A stretch of DNA of 64,000 nt. Source: SZUA-100 sp965248135 (GTDB lineage: Bacteria; Pseudomonadota; Alphaproteobacteria; Rhizobiales; Rhizobiaceae). A program made the translations under genes and the position numbers. Below the pieces are notes generated by a model. That model was given only the letters and a program-made list of their open reading frames with translations. It did no database searches and was not told where the DNA came from. The stretch is from assembly GCA_965248135.1 (NCBI GenBank), contig CBDFIN010000009.1:124001-188000 (forward strand). Reading direction: 5' to 3'. Of the stretch, positions 26,514 to 34,185 are shown piece by piece; within the stretch, counting starts at the first letter, position 1; each line of letters begins with the position of its first letter.

Positions 26514-26545
26514 TGACTTTCTCCTAAACCACCGGACGAGCGTAA

Positions 26546-28018
26546 TTATTTTGCCTGCGACTTGACAAAGTCCGAGACAATTTTGACGATACCACCGCCA
26601 AGCACCTTGTCGAGGGCCGCAACCAACTGGTCGACATGCTGATTTTCAGCAACCAACGGCGGTTCGAGGCGAACAACATTGCGGTTATATTCGGTAAACG
26701 CCACCAGCACATCGTGCTCGCGCAATAGTGCTGCACCAATGAACCCGGATAACGACCCCTTGAGCTTGGCATCAAGCATCGAAACCGCGGTCCGGATGGC
26801 TATCGGCATGGTCTGCGAAAAGTCCTGAAACTCCAGGCCAATCATCAACCCCTGTCCGCGCACGTCTTTGATGATCTTCGGGTACTTGTCTTTCAGTTGG
26901 TTAAATTGCTGCAGCAAGTATTGGCCGGTGCGGGCGGCATTACCGATCAGGTCTTCATCATAGAGGATATTGAGACCCTCAATGGCAGTAATACTGGCCT
27001 CACCGATGCCGCCAAAGGTCGCCGGCCCGTGGATCAGCGCGTTGGCCGGTTTGCCGTAGGCCTTTATATAAACATCGCTGGTGGCAATCATGGCGGCCAT
27101 AGCGCATTTGCCGCCGCCAAGCGATTTGGCCAGCGCTGTTACATCGGGCGTGACACCGAAATGCTCGAAGGCATAAAAGCGGCCAGAACGGCCCATGCCG
27201 CATTGCACTTCGTCGGCGACCCAAAGAACATTTTTTTCGTCGCACAAAACCCGCAGCTGTTGCCAGAATTCGATTGGAGCCTCGACGATACCGCCGCCAC
27301 CCTGAATGGTTTCAAGGCAGACAATGCCGATTGCCGGGTCATTTTCCAGTGCTGCACCGATAGCGTCAATATCGCCAAATGGCACTTTTGTGACTTCGTC
27401 AACCAGATTGAACTGAGAGCGATAAAGTGCGCTGTCGGTCAACGAAAGAACCCCTTTAGTTTTGCCGTGGAAGGAATTTTGGGCATAAAGCACTTTAGAA
27501 CGCTTCGGCCCCTGTGCCTGTTCGGCAACCTTGATGGCGGCTTCCATCGCCTCCGAACCGGAAGAGCCCAGAAATACCATGTTGAGATCGCCGGGCGAGA
27601 TTGCGGCAAGATTGTAGGCCAGCGCAGAGGCATATTGGGAAAGAAAGGCCATCGCTATTTCATGGCGGTTCTCGTCCTGAAAGCGCTGGCGGGCGGCCAG
27701 AATGCGCGGATGGTTATGACCAAAGGCGAGCGAACCAAAGCCGCCGAAGAAGTCAAGTATCTTGCGGCCATCGGCGGTAAAATAGTGCATGCCTTCAGCG
27801 CGCTCGATTTTCACCTTGTGAAAACCGAGCAGTTTCATGAAGTGATACTGACCCGGGTTAAGGTGCGCTTTGAAAAGCTCGGTCATCATTTCGATGTCCA
27901 TCGCCTTTGCGTCTTCGACGCCAAGAAGGGCAGGCTTGTCCGGGCTGACGATTGACGGTGGCTCGGTCATTGGACGGGTTTCTTCCCTGGCTGCAATTTT
28001 GGCGCGCAGATTGAGCAT
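26546..28018 (-). CDS. Class III PLP-dependent aminotransferase
   Basis: Fold-type I, class III aminotransferase of 490 aa. The cofactor sites are intact: FLGSSGSEAMEAAIKVA, the aspartate/glutamate pair in WVADEVQCGMGRSGR (D269, E270) and the Schiff-base lysine K298 in DVTALAKSLGGGKCA. It carries about 60 residues before the first core strand, somewhat longer than the norm. The frame starts at TTG or ATG 28018; ATG 27970 (MTEPPSI) is a possible internal start. Between an SDR and a membrane protein in a prenyl-sugar-like cluster it might make an amino sugar or an amino-acid precursor. Ornithine/acetylornithine-type substrates are equally possible from sequence alone. Confidence 0.85.
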   Translation of the reverse strand: MLNLRAKIAAREETRPMTEPPSIVSPDKPALLGVEDAKAMDIEMMTELFKAHLNPGQYHFMKLLGFHKVKIERAEGMHYFTADGRKILDFFGGFGSLAFGHNHPRILAARQRFQDENRHEIAMAFLSQYASALAYNLAAISPGDLNMVFLGSSGSEAMEAAIKVAEQAQGPKRSKVLYAQNSFHGKTKGVLSLTDSALYRSQFNLVDEVTKVPFGDIDAIGAALENDPAIGIVCLETIQGGGGIVEAPIEFWQQLRVLCDEKNVLWVADEVQCGMGRSGRFYAFEHFGVTPDVTALAKSLGGGKCAMAAMIATSDVYIKAYGKPANALIHGPATFGGIGEASITAIEGLNILYDEDLIGNAARTGQYLLQQFNQLKDKYPKIIKDVRGQGLMIGLEFQDFSQTMPIAIRTAVSMLDAKLKGSLSGFIGAALLREHDVLVAFTEYNRNVVRLEPPLVAENQHVDQLVAALDKVLGGGIVKIVSDFVKSQAK

Positions 28019-28066
28019 TTGTTACATTCCTTCTTTAAAAAACCCATTAGCGCAAGTGTTAGTAGC

Positions 28067-29107
28067 TCAAGTCGCTTCAGCGGGTGAGGATGACTTGGCG
28101 TTGGTATTGTCACCATGATCGATCATTGCGCGATACTCACGGTAGGCTGCAATCAACATGTCTTCATCGTTATATTGTGCTTTCCAGCCCAGCTCGCGAT
28201 CGCCCTTGGAACAATCGAGGATACAGACCTCGTCGGCGATCAAATATTGTTCCGGGTCCATGATCGGCATATTCATCCAGTCAAGTGCATTAAGCGTGAA
28301 TTTGACCAGGGGTGCAGGGGTCGGCAACAGGATTGACCATGAGTTGGCCTCCTTGATCAACCCGCCAAGCAGCTGGCGCACCGAAGGTGGATTGTTGGAA
28401 CCAAGATTATAGGCCTGATTGGGAAAGCCTGCCTTCCAGGCGAGGCTGGCGGCCTCTGCACAGTCGAACACCGATATAAACTGATAGGGGTTTTTACCCG
28501 ATCCGATCATCGGTACCGGCAGGCTGTAGTCGATCAGCTTGAACAGCTTTTCCAGAATACCCAAACGACCGGGGCCAATGATCAAACGCGGGCGGAAGAG
28601 CGAAATATTGTAGCCCTTGTCACGCCATTCTTCGGCGAGGGTTTCCGTCGCCAGCTTGGACGCACCATATTCACCCAGCGGCGCAACCGGGTGATCCTCA
28701 CGCATCGGGTTGACCACCGTATGGCCGTAAATCATGTCAGTGGTGAAGTGGACAAGGTTTCTCGCGCCGGCCTTTTCCATCGCCTGCAAAATATTGACGG
28801 TGCCGTGATAGTTCACCGGCCAGAAGAAATCATAACGCTTAGCCCGAGTGACAATCGGCGACAGCATCATTGCCGACAGATTGTAGATGGCATCATCGGG
28901 ATCGATTTCGAGCCTGTCGAATTGCGCCGGACGGGTGACGTCGAGTTTAACAAACTCCACGGCGTTTTTGTGCGTTCGGTAGTGGGCGTGATCGCTCTTG
29001 TTGATATCGGCAACAACGACCTTTTCGCCGTCGCTCATTAGTTTGGCAGCCAGGTGACTGCCGACAAAACCATCGCCGCCATAAAGTACATGTTTCATGA
29101 AATTCAT
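28067..29107 (-). CDS. Extended SDR, NAD-dependent nucleotide-sugar epimerase/dehydratase
   Basis: Extended short-chain dehydrogenase, 346 aa. The Rossmann motif is LYGGDGFVGSHLAAKL (GGDGFVG in place of GATGFIG). The active-site pair is YGASK, with the T of HFTTDMIYG as the catalytic Thr/Ser region; FRPRLIIGPG is a conserved substrate-side segment. It probably epimerises, dehydrates or reduces an activated sugar. ATG 29107 overlaps the stop of the SMR-like gene by 4 bp (ATGA), so the two are translationally coupled and probably functionally linked. The substrate is not readable from sequence. Confidence 0.85.
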   Translation of the reverse strand: MNFMKHVLYGGDGFVGSHLAAKLMSDGEKVVVADINKSDHAHYRTHKNAVEFVKLDVTRPAQFDRLEIDPDDAIYNLSAMMLSPIVTRAKRYDFFWPVNYHGTVNILQAMEKAGARNLVHFTTDMIYGHTVVNPMREDHPVAPLGEYGASKLATETLAEEWRDKGYNISLFRPRLIIGPGRLGILEKLFKLIDYSLPVPMIGSGKNPYQFISVFDCAEAASLAWKAGFPNQAYNLGSNNPPSVRQLLGGLIKEANSWSILLPTPAPLVKFTLNALDWMNMPIMDPEQYLIADEVCILDCSKGDRELGWKAQYNDEDMLIAAYREYRAMIDHGDNTNAKSSSPAEAT

Positions 29108-29550
29108 TCTCCAGCGATTGTCGCCACTTGTTCGGATTGTTTGGTGGTGTCAGCGATTTGTCGTTCGGGCGAGCCGCCCTGGGCAATCAATATGGTGCCG
29201 ATGCAAATGAACCCGATACCGGCGATGCGCCAGGCGTTGAGATCTTCGGCAAACACCAGCCAGGCGATTATCGCCACCGCCACATAGGCGAGGCTTAAAA
29301 ACGGATAGGCGAAGCTCAGCTCGACCTTTGTAAGCACATAGAGATGCGAACCCATAGAGACCACAAAGGTCAAAAGCCCGGCGAAAACCCAGGGATTGAA
29401 AACCACCTTAAATATCGCCACTACGACCGCCGGAACACTAAGCGGAGATGCCATGTGAAGCGAGCCCAGGTTCATCATGCCGTATTTCAACATGACTTGG
29501 GCGGCGGCATTGGTGAAGACGGTAAACAGGATAAATTGGATGTAGTTCAT
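29104..29550 (-). CDS. Small multidrug-resistance/EamA-type four-helix transporter
   Basis: Protein of 148 aa with four predicted membrane helices (about residues 2-20, 41-68, 75-95, 103-120). The last halves FVVSMGSHLYVLTKVELSFAYPFLSLAYV and GIGFICIGTILIAQGG follow the EmrE/ArnE pattern. A 25-residue hydrophilic tail follows. ArnE/ArnF-like members flip undecaprenyl-phosphate aminoarabinose, and the linked SDR, aminotransferase, UbiA and DprE1-like genes suggest a similar lipid-linked-sugar flipping role (inference). It overlaps the SDR gene by 4 bp. Upstream of it lies an AT-rich, gene-poor interval that should hold its promoter. Confidence 0.75.
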   Translation of the reverse strand: MNYIQFILFTVFTNAAAQVMLKYGMMNLGSLHMASPLSVPAVVVAIFKVVFNPWVFAGLLTFVVSMGSHLYVLTKVELSFAYPFLSLAYVAVAIIAWLVFAEDLNAWRIAGIGFICIGTILIAQGGSPERQIADTTKQSEQVATIAGE

Positions 29551-29872
29551 AAGACCTGGAATGCTCTTTAAATTGCCCGCCCCTTGATCGTTGTCTCGTC
29601 ATCTGAATGTGTAATTTGCAAGCGCTTATTTGGTATAGTAATTGAGAGTTAAGCCGGAGTTGCAAAACTTGGTAGAATTTTATTAAACTTTTTCAAGCTT
29701 TTGAATATACTACTGAAATTACTTGGAAATTGAGCGATTTTAAATCAAATCTGTTTGGTGAATTATGTTGAACTGTTAAGGTTAACAAATCATCGATTTT
29801 CGCGTTTGGGCCGTGAAATGAATAATCACAGCCAAATTATTACAGATCGAAAATCGACCAGAGCTGGTGTAA

Positions 29873-30028
29873 TTACTCGGGTACAATTCGCCCATATATC
29901 TGGCCACCGTCGAGGCCGCTGAGCTTTTCGATATTCGCTCCGACATACCACAGCCCGCCCATGTTGGTTGCCTGATCGAGACTTGCATGATCCCGGACAA
30001 TTGTATCGGCCAGCGAGAGATTTCCATA
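29873..30028 (-). pseudogene. Unidentified coding remnant, 51 codons to stop
   Basis: A short minus-strand frame that reads like protein: YGNLSLADTIVRDHASL, then NMGGLWYVGANIEK and GLDGGQIYGRIVPE before TAA. It begins in a frame different from the SDR remnant just before it. It has no start codon or ribosome site of its own and no family I can name. It is probably the 3' end of a gene whose front part was lost. It could be chance, but the composition resembles coding sequence. Confidence 0.3.
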
Positions 30029-30033
30029 GCCGA

Positions 30034-30162
30034 TTACACAGTCTTTGATATTTCACCGGAGAATTCAAGCCGGGCACCGGTGATGCAGCTGGCAGCCGGT
30101 GAGGCCAGAAAACCGATAGGTTTAGCGGGTTCATCAGGTTCGCCAAAACGCCGCAACGGGGT
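30034..30162 (-). pseudogene. C-terminal fragment of a classical short-chain dehydrogenase
   Basis: Forty-two codons ending in TAA read TPLRRFGEPDEPAKP, then GFLASPAASCITGARL and EFSGEI. This is the characteristic end of classical SDRs (RFGEPEEVA...FLASPAASYITG...VDGG). The Rossmann domain and active site are absent, and the fragment follows an IclR-like N-terminus in another frame. It is therefore a fusion left by a deletion. The usual terminal glycine pair is replaced by GEISKTV. Confidence 0.6.
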
Positions 30163-30293
30163 CGTGGGTTGATGCTTGTGTCCTTTGCCGCACGGCTGAT
30201 ATTGGCGCAAGTGTTATCGTCGGCGATGTAACGCAACAAATGAAAAGCCCGCTCAACCGGCGGAACGCCACAGGTTGGTTTTTTGCCGCTCAT
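30163..30293 (-). pseudogene. N-terminal fragment of an IclR-family regulator
   Basis: ATG 30293 overlaps the stop of the upstream hydrolase fragment (ATGA). Then come PPVERAFHLLRYIADDN and NISRAAKDTSIN, matching the start of IclR proteins (V-E-R-A-x-x-L-L, then the winged-helix region). After about 43 codons the similarity ends where the SDR fragment begins in another frame. The effector domain is missing. The open frame itself continues to 29826, but that part is out-of-frame reading of the SDR remnant. Confidence 0.5.
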
Positions 30294-30700
30294 GCCGGCA
30301 CCCTGGTGGCTGTGAGTGAATTCCAGCCGCAGAATTCAATAGTATGCTCCGCAACTTCGACAGGTTTTTCCTGATGCACAAGATGACCTGCGTCGCAAAT
30401 TTGGTAATAGAAATGCGGCAAGTTCGGCGCGGCACTCACCAGTGCCTCGTGTGTTGCCCGGTTTTGCGCCGGTGGTGTGATCTGGTCTTCGGTTCCAACA
30501 AGCACCAGGCTTGGCAGTTGGACTTTCGCCGCACACTCTTTCAGCCTACCTGAGGCCAGCATGGCGACAGCCTGGGCATAGCCAGCCGGATTGATTGCAG
30601 CCATTGCCCGGACCGCTTCTTTGCAAACAGCCATATGGGCATCAGGCCGATGTATCAGTCGAGGCGCCCGGTGTTCGGCAAATTTTTTCGGACCCGACAT
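30290..30700 (-). pseudogene. C-terminal half of an alpha/beta hydrolase (enol-lactonase-like)
   Basis: Open frame of 136 codons carrying only the C-terminal half of an alpha/beta-hydrolase. INPAGYAQAVAMLASGRL is the cap, PSLVLVGTEDQITPPAQ holds the catalytic aspartate region, and CDAGHLVHQEKPVEVAEH holds the catalytic histidine. The N-terminal half with the nucleophile elbow (G-x-S-x-G) is missing, and the sequence before GPKKFAEHRAPRLI is not hydrolase-like. It overlaps the IclR fragment by 4 bp, so the two were once coupled. Similar pairs occur in aromatic-acid catabolic operons (general knowledge). Confidence 0.65.
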
Positions 30701-30880
30701 GACCAGACACCTTTGCCGATGCTGTTGTCAGATGCGGAACTCTATGCCGTCAATTGTCCGGTCCTGCCGCCGTCAACTCTCGCCCGCGGGATTGGACGTT
30801 GAGGGGAAACTGGTCAGCCAGGCTTTTTCGGGACACCATCCAATTGGGCACGGCGATCGCTTGAAAGAAAGTTTATCCGC

Positions 30881-31057
30881 ATGGCGCCCGAATGGAGGGA
30901 TTTTTTCAAAGAAAAATCTCGGGAATTCGGGACAGCGCTGAGCATTGCTCATGTGAGGACGGTGATTGAGGCGCAAAAAAGCGCCGCAAAGAACCGCCCG
31001 CAGCGGAGCAAACTAACAAAATACGTGCAAATCGCTTTCAAGCGATTGCCGTGGTGA
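30881..31057 (+). CDS. Short open frame, 58 codons, unidentified
   Basis: ATG 30881 to TGA 31057 encodes a basic peptide starting MAPEWRDFFKEKSREFG, with IAHVRTVIEAQKSAAKN in the middle and a Lys/Arg-rich end. The same frame stays open upstream to a stop at 30800. It may be a fragment of a larger lost gene rather than a functional small protein. It has no clear ribosome site and no family is recognised. It lies in the degenerate interval, so it is listed with low confidence. Confidence 0.25.
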   Translation: MAPEWRDFFKEKSREFGTALSIAHVRTVIEAQKSAAKNRPQRSKLTKYVQIAFKRLPW

Positions 31058-31167
31058 ATTGGGTGTTGGGTTGGCCGGTGACCAACTCTCACGCGAGAGC
31101 CAGGTTAATTCAGGGCAAGCCTAAAAGAACGGTTTATTGTTAATGGAAAACAGCAACAGGTTCCCGC

Positions 31168-32466
31168 TCATTGCGGTGTCACCCGCCGCCAGAAATCGGA
31201 CATAATGGCCGGATCGCGCATCTGCTCCAATCGTTGCCATGAGGGAAAGGAGGCGCTAAATGTATCGGGTGCCATTCTTGCATCCTTATAAGGGTTGACC
31301 GCACCGCCCGCCATGATGGTTATTTCATCCAGCCTGTCGAGCAGCGCCAGCGTTTTTGCACCGGAATCGGGGAAATCGAGGGTCAAGGTAAAACCTTCGC
31401 GCGGAAACGACATCAGGCCCGGCGAGGGGACATTGCCAAAGCGCTTTAGCACGGTGAGAAATGAGCCCTGGTGCGCCTGCTGACAGGTTTTGAGCAGGCT
31501 GGCAATGACCTCTTCGGCGTTGTGGACCGGGACAATTGACTGGTGTTGAAACAACCCTTTCGGCCCGTATAGGCGGTTCCAGTGACCAATAATGTCAAGC
31601 GGATAAAAATAGCTGCCATAGGGGGGGCGGCTCTTAACTTCGCGCTGGCACTGGCGGTTGTAGTAAAGCCAATTGAAGGCCTGCAGCGCCACCCCGTTAA
31701 TCAGCGCTATCGGTGGTGTGAAGGGAACCGAAACCAGCGGTTTGGCCGGCTTATAGGCAAAATTGCCATTATCGGCGTGGTTGCCATTAAGCAGATGGCC
31801 GCGACCAAGCTGACCACCCTTGGCGTGGGAATCGATCCAGGCGACACTGTATTCATTATCGCGATCAGCGCTCGCGGCGAGGGCAAAGTACTCTTCCAGA
31901 CGGGCAAATTTGATGACTTGTTGGTCGATATCGGCGGAGGCAATTTTCTTTAAGCTTATTTCCGCCCATGTGATATTGCCAGTAAGACCCAGCCCGCCAA
32001 TGGTAGCGGAGAAAAGGTCACCATTTTTATCGCGGGAACAGATTTGTAGTGGTTGGTCAGAACGGGCGATTTCAAACTGTTGCACATGACACCCGAAGGT
32101 TCCGGCCCGATGGTGGTTCTTGCCATGCACATCATTGGCAATGGCTCCGCCAAGGGTGACAAATTGAGTGCCTGGTGTCACCGGCAAAAACCAGCCGCAC
32201 GGTAGAACACCGGCCAGAATATCGCAAAGCAGAATACCGGCTTCGGCGCGCAACAGGCCGGATTGGGCATCAAACTCTAAAATGCGGCCAGATGATCGAT
32301 TGTCCAGCAAGACGCCTGCATTATTATGGCAGGAATCGCCATAGGACTTGCCGTTGCCAAAGGGCAGGTATGCCGCCTTGCGCTGGTCCGGCAACCCTTT
32401 ACGCCAGTTCATCGCTTTTCTATCGGCTTTGATATTACGGCCCCAGCTTTGGTAATCGGCCGCCAT
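31168..32466 (-). CDS. DprE1-like FAD-dependent oxidoreductase
   Basis: FAD-binding oxidoreductase of 432 aa in the family of decaprenylphosphoryl-ribose 2'-oxidase (DprE1). The N-terminal FAD domain includes YLPFGNGKSYGDSC, LPVTPGTQFVTLGGAIANDVHGKNHH and TIGGLGLTGNITWAEI. The substrate domain follows with YYNRQ, YPLDIIGHWNRLYG and the late LTLDFP strand. DprE1 works with a reductase (DprE2) to turn prenyl-phosphoryl-ribose into arabinose. It is 8 nt downstream of the UbiA gene, which would supply the prenyl-phosphoryl pentose, and that pairing strongly supports the call. No DprE2-like short SDR is intact here; the SDR remnant at 30.1 kb may be what is left of one. Confidence 0.85.
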   Translation of the reverse strand: MAADYQSWGRNIKADRKAMNWRKGLPDQRKAAYLPFGNGKSYGDSCHNNAGVLLDNRSSGRILEFDAQSGLLRAEAGILLCDILAGVLPCGWFLPVTPGTQFVTLGGAIANDVHGKNHHRAGTFGCHVQQFEIARSDQPLQICSRDKNGDLFSATIGGLGLTGNITWAEISLKKIASADIDQQVIKFARLEEYFALAASADRDNEYSVAWIDSHAKGGQLGRGHLLNGNHADNGNFAYKPAKPLVSVPFTPPIALINGVALQAFNWLYYNRQCQREVKSRPPYGSYFYPLDIIGHWNRLYGPKGLFQHQSIVPVHNAEEVIASLLKTCQQAHQGSFLTVLKRFGNVPSPGLMSFPREGFTLTLDFPDSGAKTLALLDRLDEITIMAGGAVNPYKDARMAPDTFSASFPSWQRLEQMRDPAIMSDFWRRVTPQ

Positions 32467-32474
32467 GGTTCACC

Positions 32475-33923
32475 TTACAGAGTTGCAGCGACGCTCATGA
32501 TGATCGCGCCTGCAACAATCATCAACTGGCTGCGCCAATCGCTCATAATGAAGACCACGGGATCCTCGTCGATTTCACCCCGGCGCGCCAGGATCCAGAT
32601 GCGGACAATGATATAAAGAACCAACGGGCACAGCAGCCAGATCATCCGCGGATTGCTGTAAAGCGTGCGCACTTCGGTTGAATCGATATAAAGCGCCAGA
32701 ACCAGCACCGACGCAAAGGCGGAAGCAAGCCCCCCTTGACCAAGCGTTTCAAGATCAATGCGGCGATATCCGCGACCGGTTTCCTCCCGCCCGGCATCTT
32801 CCGCCAGGTCTTGAAGTTCGACAAACCGTTTGACCAGCGCCAGCGACAGGAAAAAGAACACCGCGAATGCCAGCAACCATGAAGAAATGTCGGTCTCAGT
32901 AGCTGTTCCTCCGGCAATGATCCTGATGGTATAAAGACCGGCAAGGGTCATGGTATCGATCAATAACATGCGTTTTAAAAACAGCGAGTAGGAAAGGGTG
33001 ATGGCGTAATAGAGCACCAGCGTTACGGCAAACCAGAATGGCAGAAGCGTTGAGATGGCGGCTGCGATAACCAGAAAAACGGCCATCATGATCACGCTAT
33101 GCTGGATCGGCACGGTGCCCGCCGCCAATGGGCGATGACGTTTTTTGGCGTGTCGACGATCAAGCGGCAGGTCGATCAGGTCGTTCAGCAGATAGACGCT
33201 TGAGGCGCACAGGCCAAATGCCACAAACGCCAGGCCTGCCTGGATCAGACCGGTTAATTCGAACACCCGGTGATCAAGCACCAGTGGCACAAATAGCAGC
33301 GTATTTTTCAGCCATTGGTGAATACGGATGGCACTGAGATATGTTGTAATCGTTGGTTTTTTCGTTTCGAGCAGCTTCACGGGAGTAGTGGTATCTTGGT
33401 GCCAGGCCCGTGCTTTGGTGTCGGGATTGACCACGATGGCGGTGCTGCATTTGTTCCATATGGCGATATCACCGGCCTCATTGCCGGCATAGTCGAAATT
33501 GCCGCTGCCAAAAGCCTCGACCAGCCGGTGCGCCTTGCTATGCGCCCTCAGGTTCGTGGTCCGGTTGCTTGCTATTACCTCATCGAACAGGCCGACATGA
33601 GCGGCCACCGCATTGGCAATATTCTCATTGGCGGCAGAAACTAGTATGAGCCTGCGCCCACTTGATTTTTCCTGCTTTAACAAGGCGATAAGCGGTTCAT
33701 TATAGGGCAGGGTAGTGACGTCGATTTGCACTCTAGAAGCGATTTCCGCTTTCAGCCGTGCCTTGCCGTTCATCAGCCAGATCGGCAGAAAGAAAACCCA
33801 CAAGGGATTGGATTTGATCAACGCGAACAGCGATTCATACAACGTATCACTGTTGATCAATGTCCCGTCGAGATCGACACATAACGGGCGTGTTGATACG
33901 GATTTGGCGTCTGCTTCTGCCAT
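32475..33923 (-). CDS. HAD-UbiA fusion: prenyl-phosphate phosphoribosyltransferase-like
   Basis: Two-domain protein of 482 aa. Residues 10-200 are a HAD phosphatase (PLCVDLDGTLINSDTL, later FDYAGNEAGDIAIW), and residues about 205-482 are a UbiA-type membrane prenyltransferase with eight or nine helices. The polyprenyl-phosphate motif is SVYLLNDLIDLPLDRRH with KRHRPLAAG after it. Such fusions make prenyl-phosphoryl phosphoribose and remove the 5'-phosphate, the entry to prenyl-phosphoryl arabinose. A related set (noeCHOP) arabinosylates Nod factors in Azorhizobium (family knowledge). First gene of the minus-strand cluster; a hairpin-like element lies 24-52 nt upstream of its start. Confidence 0.85.
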   Translation of the reverse strand: MAEADAKSVSTRPLCVDLDGTLINSDTLYESLFALIKSNPLWVFFLPIWLMNGKARLKAEIASRVQIDVTTLPYNEPLIALLKQEKSSGRRLILVSAANENIANAVAAHVGLFDEVIASNRTTNLRAHSKAHRLVEAFGSGNFDYAGNEAGDIAIWNKCSTAIVVNPDTKARAWHQDTTTPVKLLETKKPTITTYLSAIRIHQWLKNTLLFVPLVLDHRVFELTGLIQAGLAFVAFGLCASSVYLLNDLIDLPLDRRHAKKRHRPLAAGTVPIQHSVIMMAVFLVIAAAISTLLPFWFAVTLVLYYAITLSYSLFLKRMLLIDTMTLAGLYTIRIIAGGTATETDISSWLLAFAVFFFLSLALVKRFVELQDLAEDAGREETGRGYRRIDLETLGQGGLASAFASVLVLALYIDSTEVRTLYSNPRMIWLLCPLVLYIIVRIWILARRGEIDEDPVVFIMSDWRSQLMIVAGAIIMSVAATL

Positions 33924-33946
33924 GATCAGCCGCTATCTATTCCTGA

Positions 33947-33975
33947 CTAGTGGTATTGACAGGCAAAAATACCAC
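33947..33975. promoter_or_regulatory. CTAGTGGTATT...AATACCAC inverted repeat
   Basis: Perfect 8-bp inverted repeat GTGGTATT (33950-33957) with AATACCAC (33968-33975), loop of 10 nt, preceded by CTA. It lies just upstream of the UbiA-fusion start on the minus strand. The CTAGTGG box is the same as in the array after cbbM, but the right end lacks CCACTAG. It may be an operator for a GntR-like or other dimeric regulator, or another member of the palindrome family. The rest of 33924-34185 holds no gene. Confidence 0.35.
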
Positions 33976-34185
33976 CTGATTTGGCCGATTGTCACATAAA
34001 TTGATTGGATTTTTGTTAACCGGCCGGATTGGCGGGCCTGTTGCATCGCCCGGCTGCGCCAGTTGTTACGGTTATTGCAAAGCCGAAACCAAATGTCGCA
34101 AACAGATGGGCGCAACATGCCGCCAAAACCTGATATACTGGCGCATATTCGAGATTAAACCAAAGAACTTGGCAGGGATGGGTTG

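Larger units (their letters stand above)
29551..31167. other. Gene-poor, AT-rich and degenerate interval
   Basis: About 1.6 kb without an intact, recognisable gene. 29551-29825 is AT-rich and includes a 10-bp inverted repeat, TCGATTTTCG (29793-29802) with CGAAAATCGA (29848-29857). 29873-30700 holds fragments of at least three protein families on the minus strand, listed separately. 30701-31057 has only short plus-strand frames, and 31058-31167 has two small hairpins: GTTGG-CCGGTGA-CCAAC and CTCTC-ACGC-GAGAG. The interval splits an otherwise compact minus-strand cluster, which suggests that deletions removed a former catabolic or biosynthetic operon here. Confidence 0.7.

Noticed and set aside
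26897..27955. Plus-strand 352-codon frame opposite the aminotransferase
   Set aside because: The aminotransferase on the minus strand has all PLP motifs; the plus frame has none and no start signal.
29793..29857. 10-bp inverted repeat TCGATTTTCG/CGAAAATCGA as ends of a mobile element
   Set aside because: No target duplication or transposase remnant is visible and only 45 bp lie between the arms; mentioned only as part of the degenerate interval.
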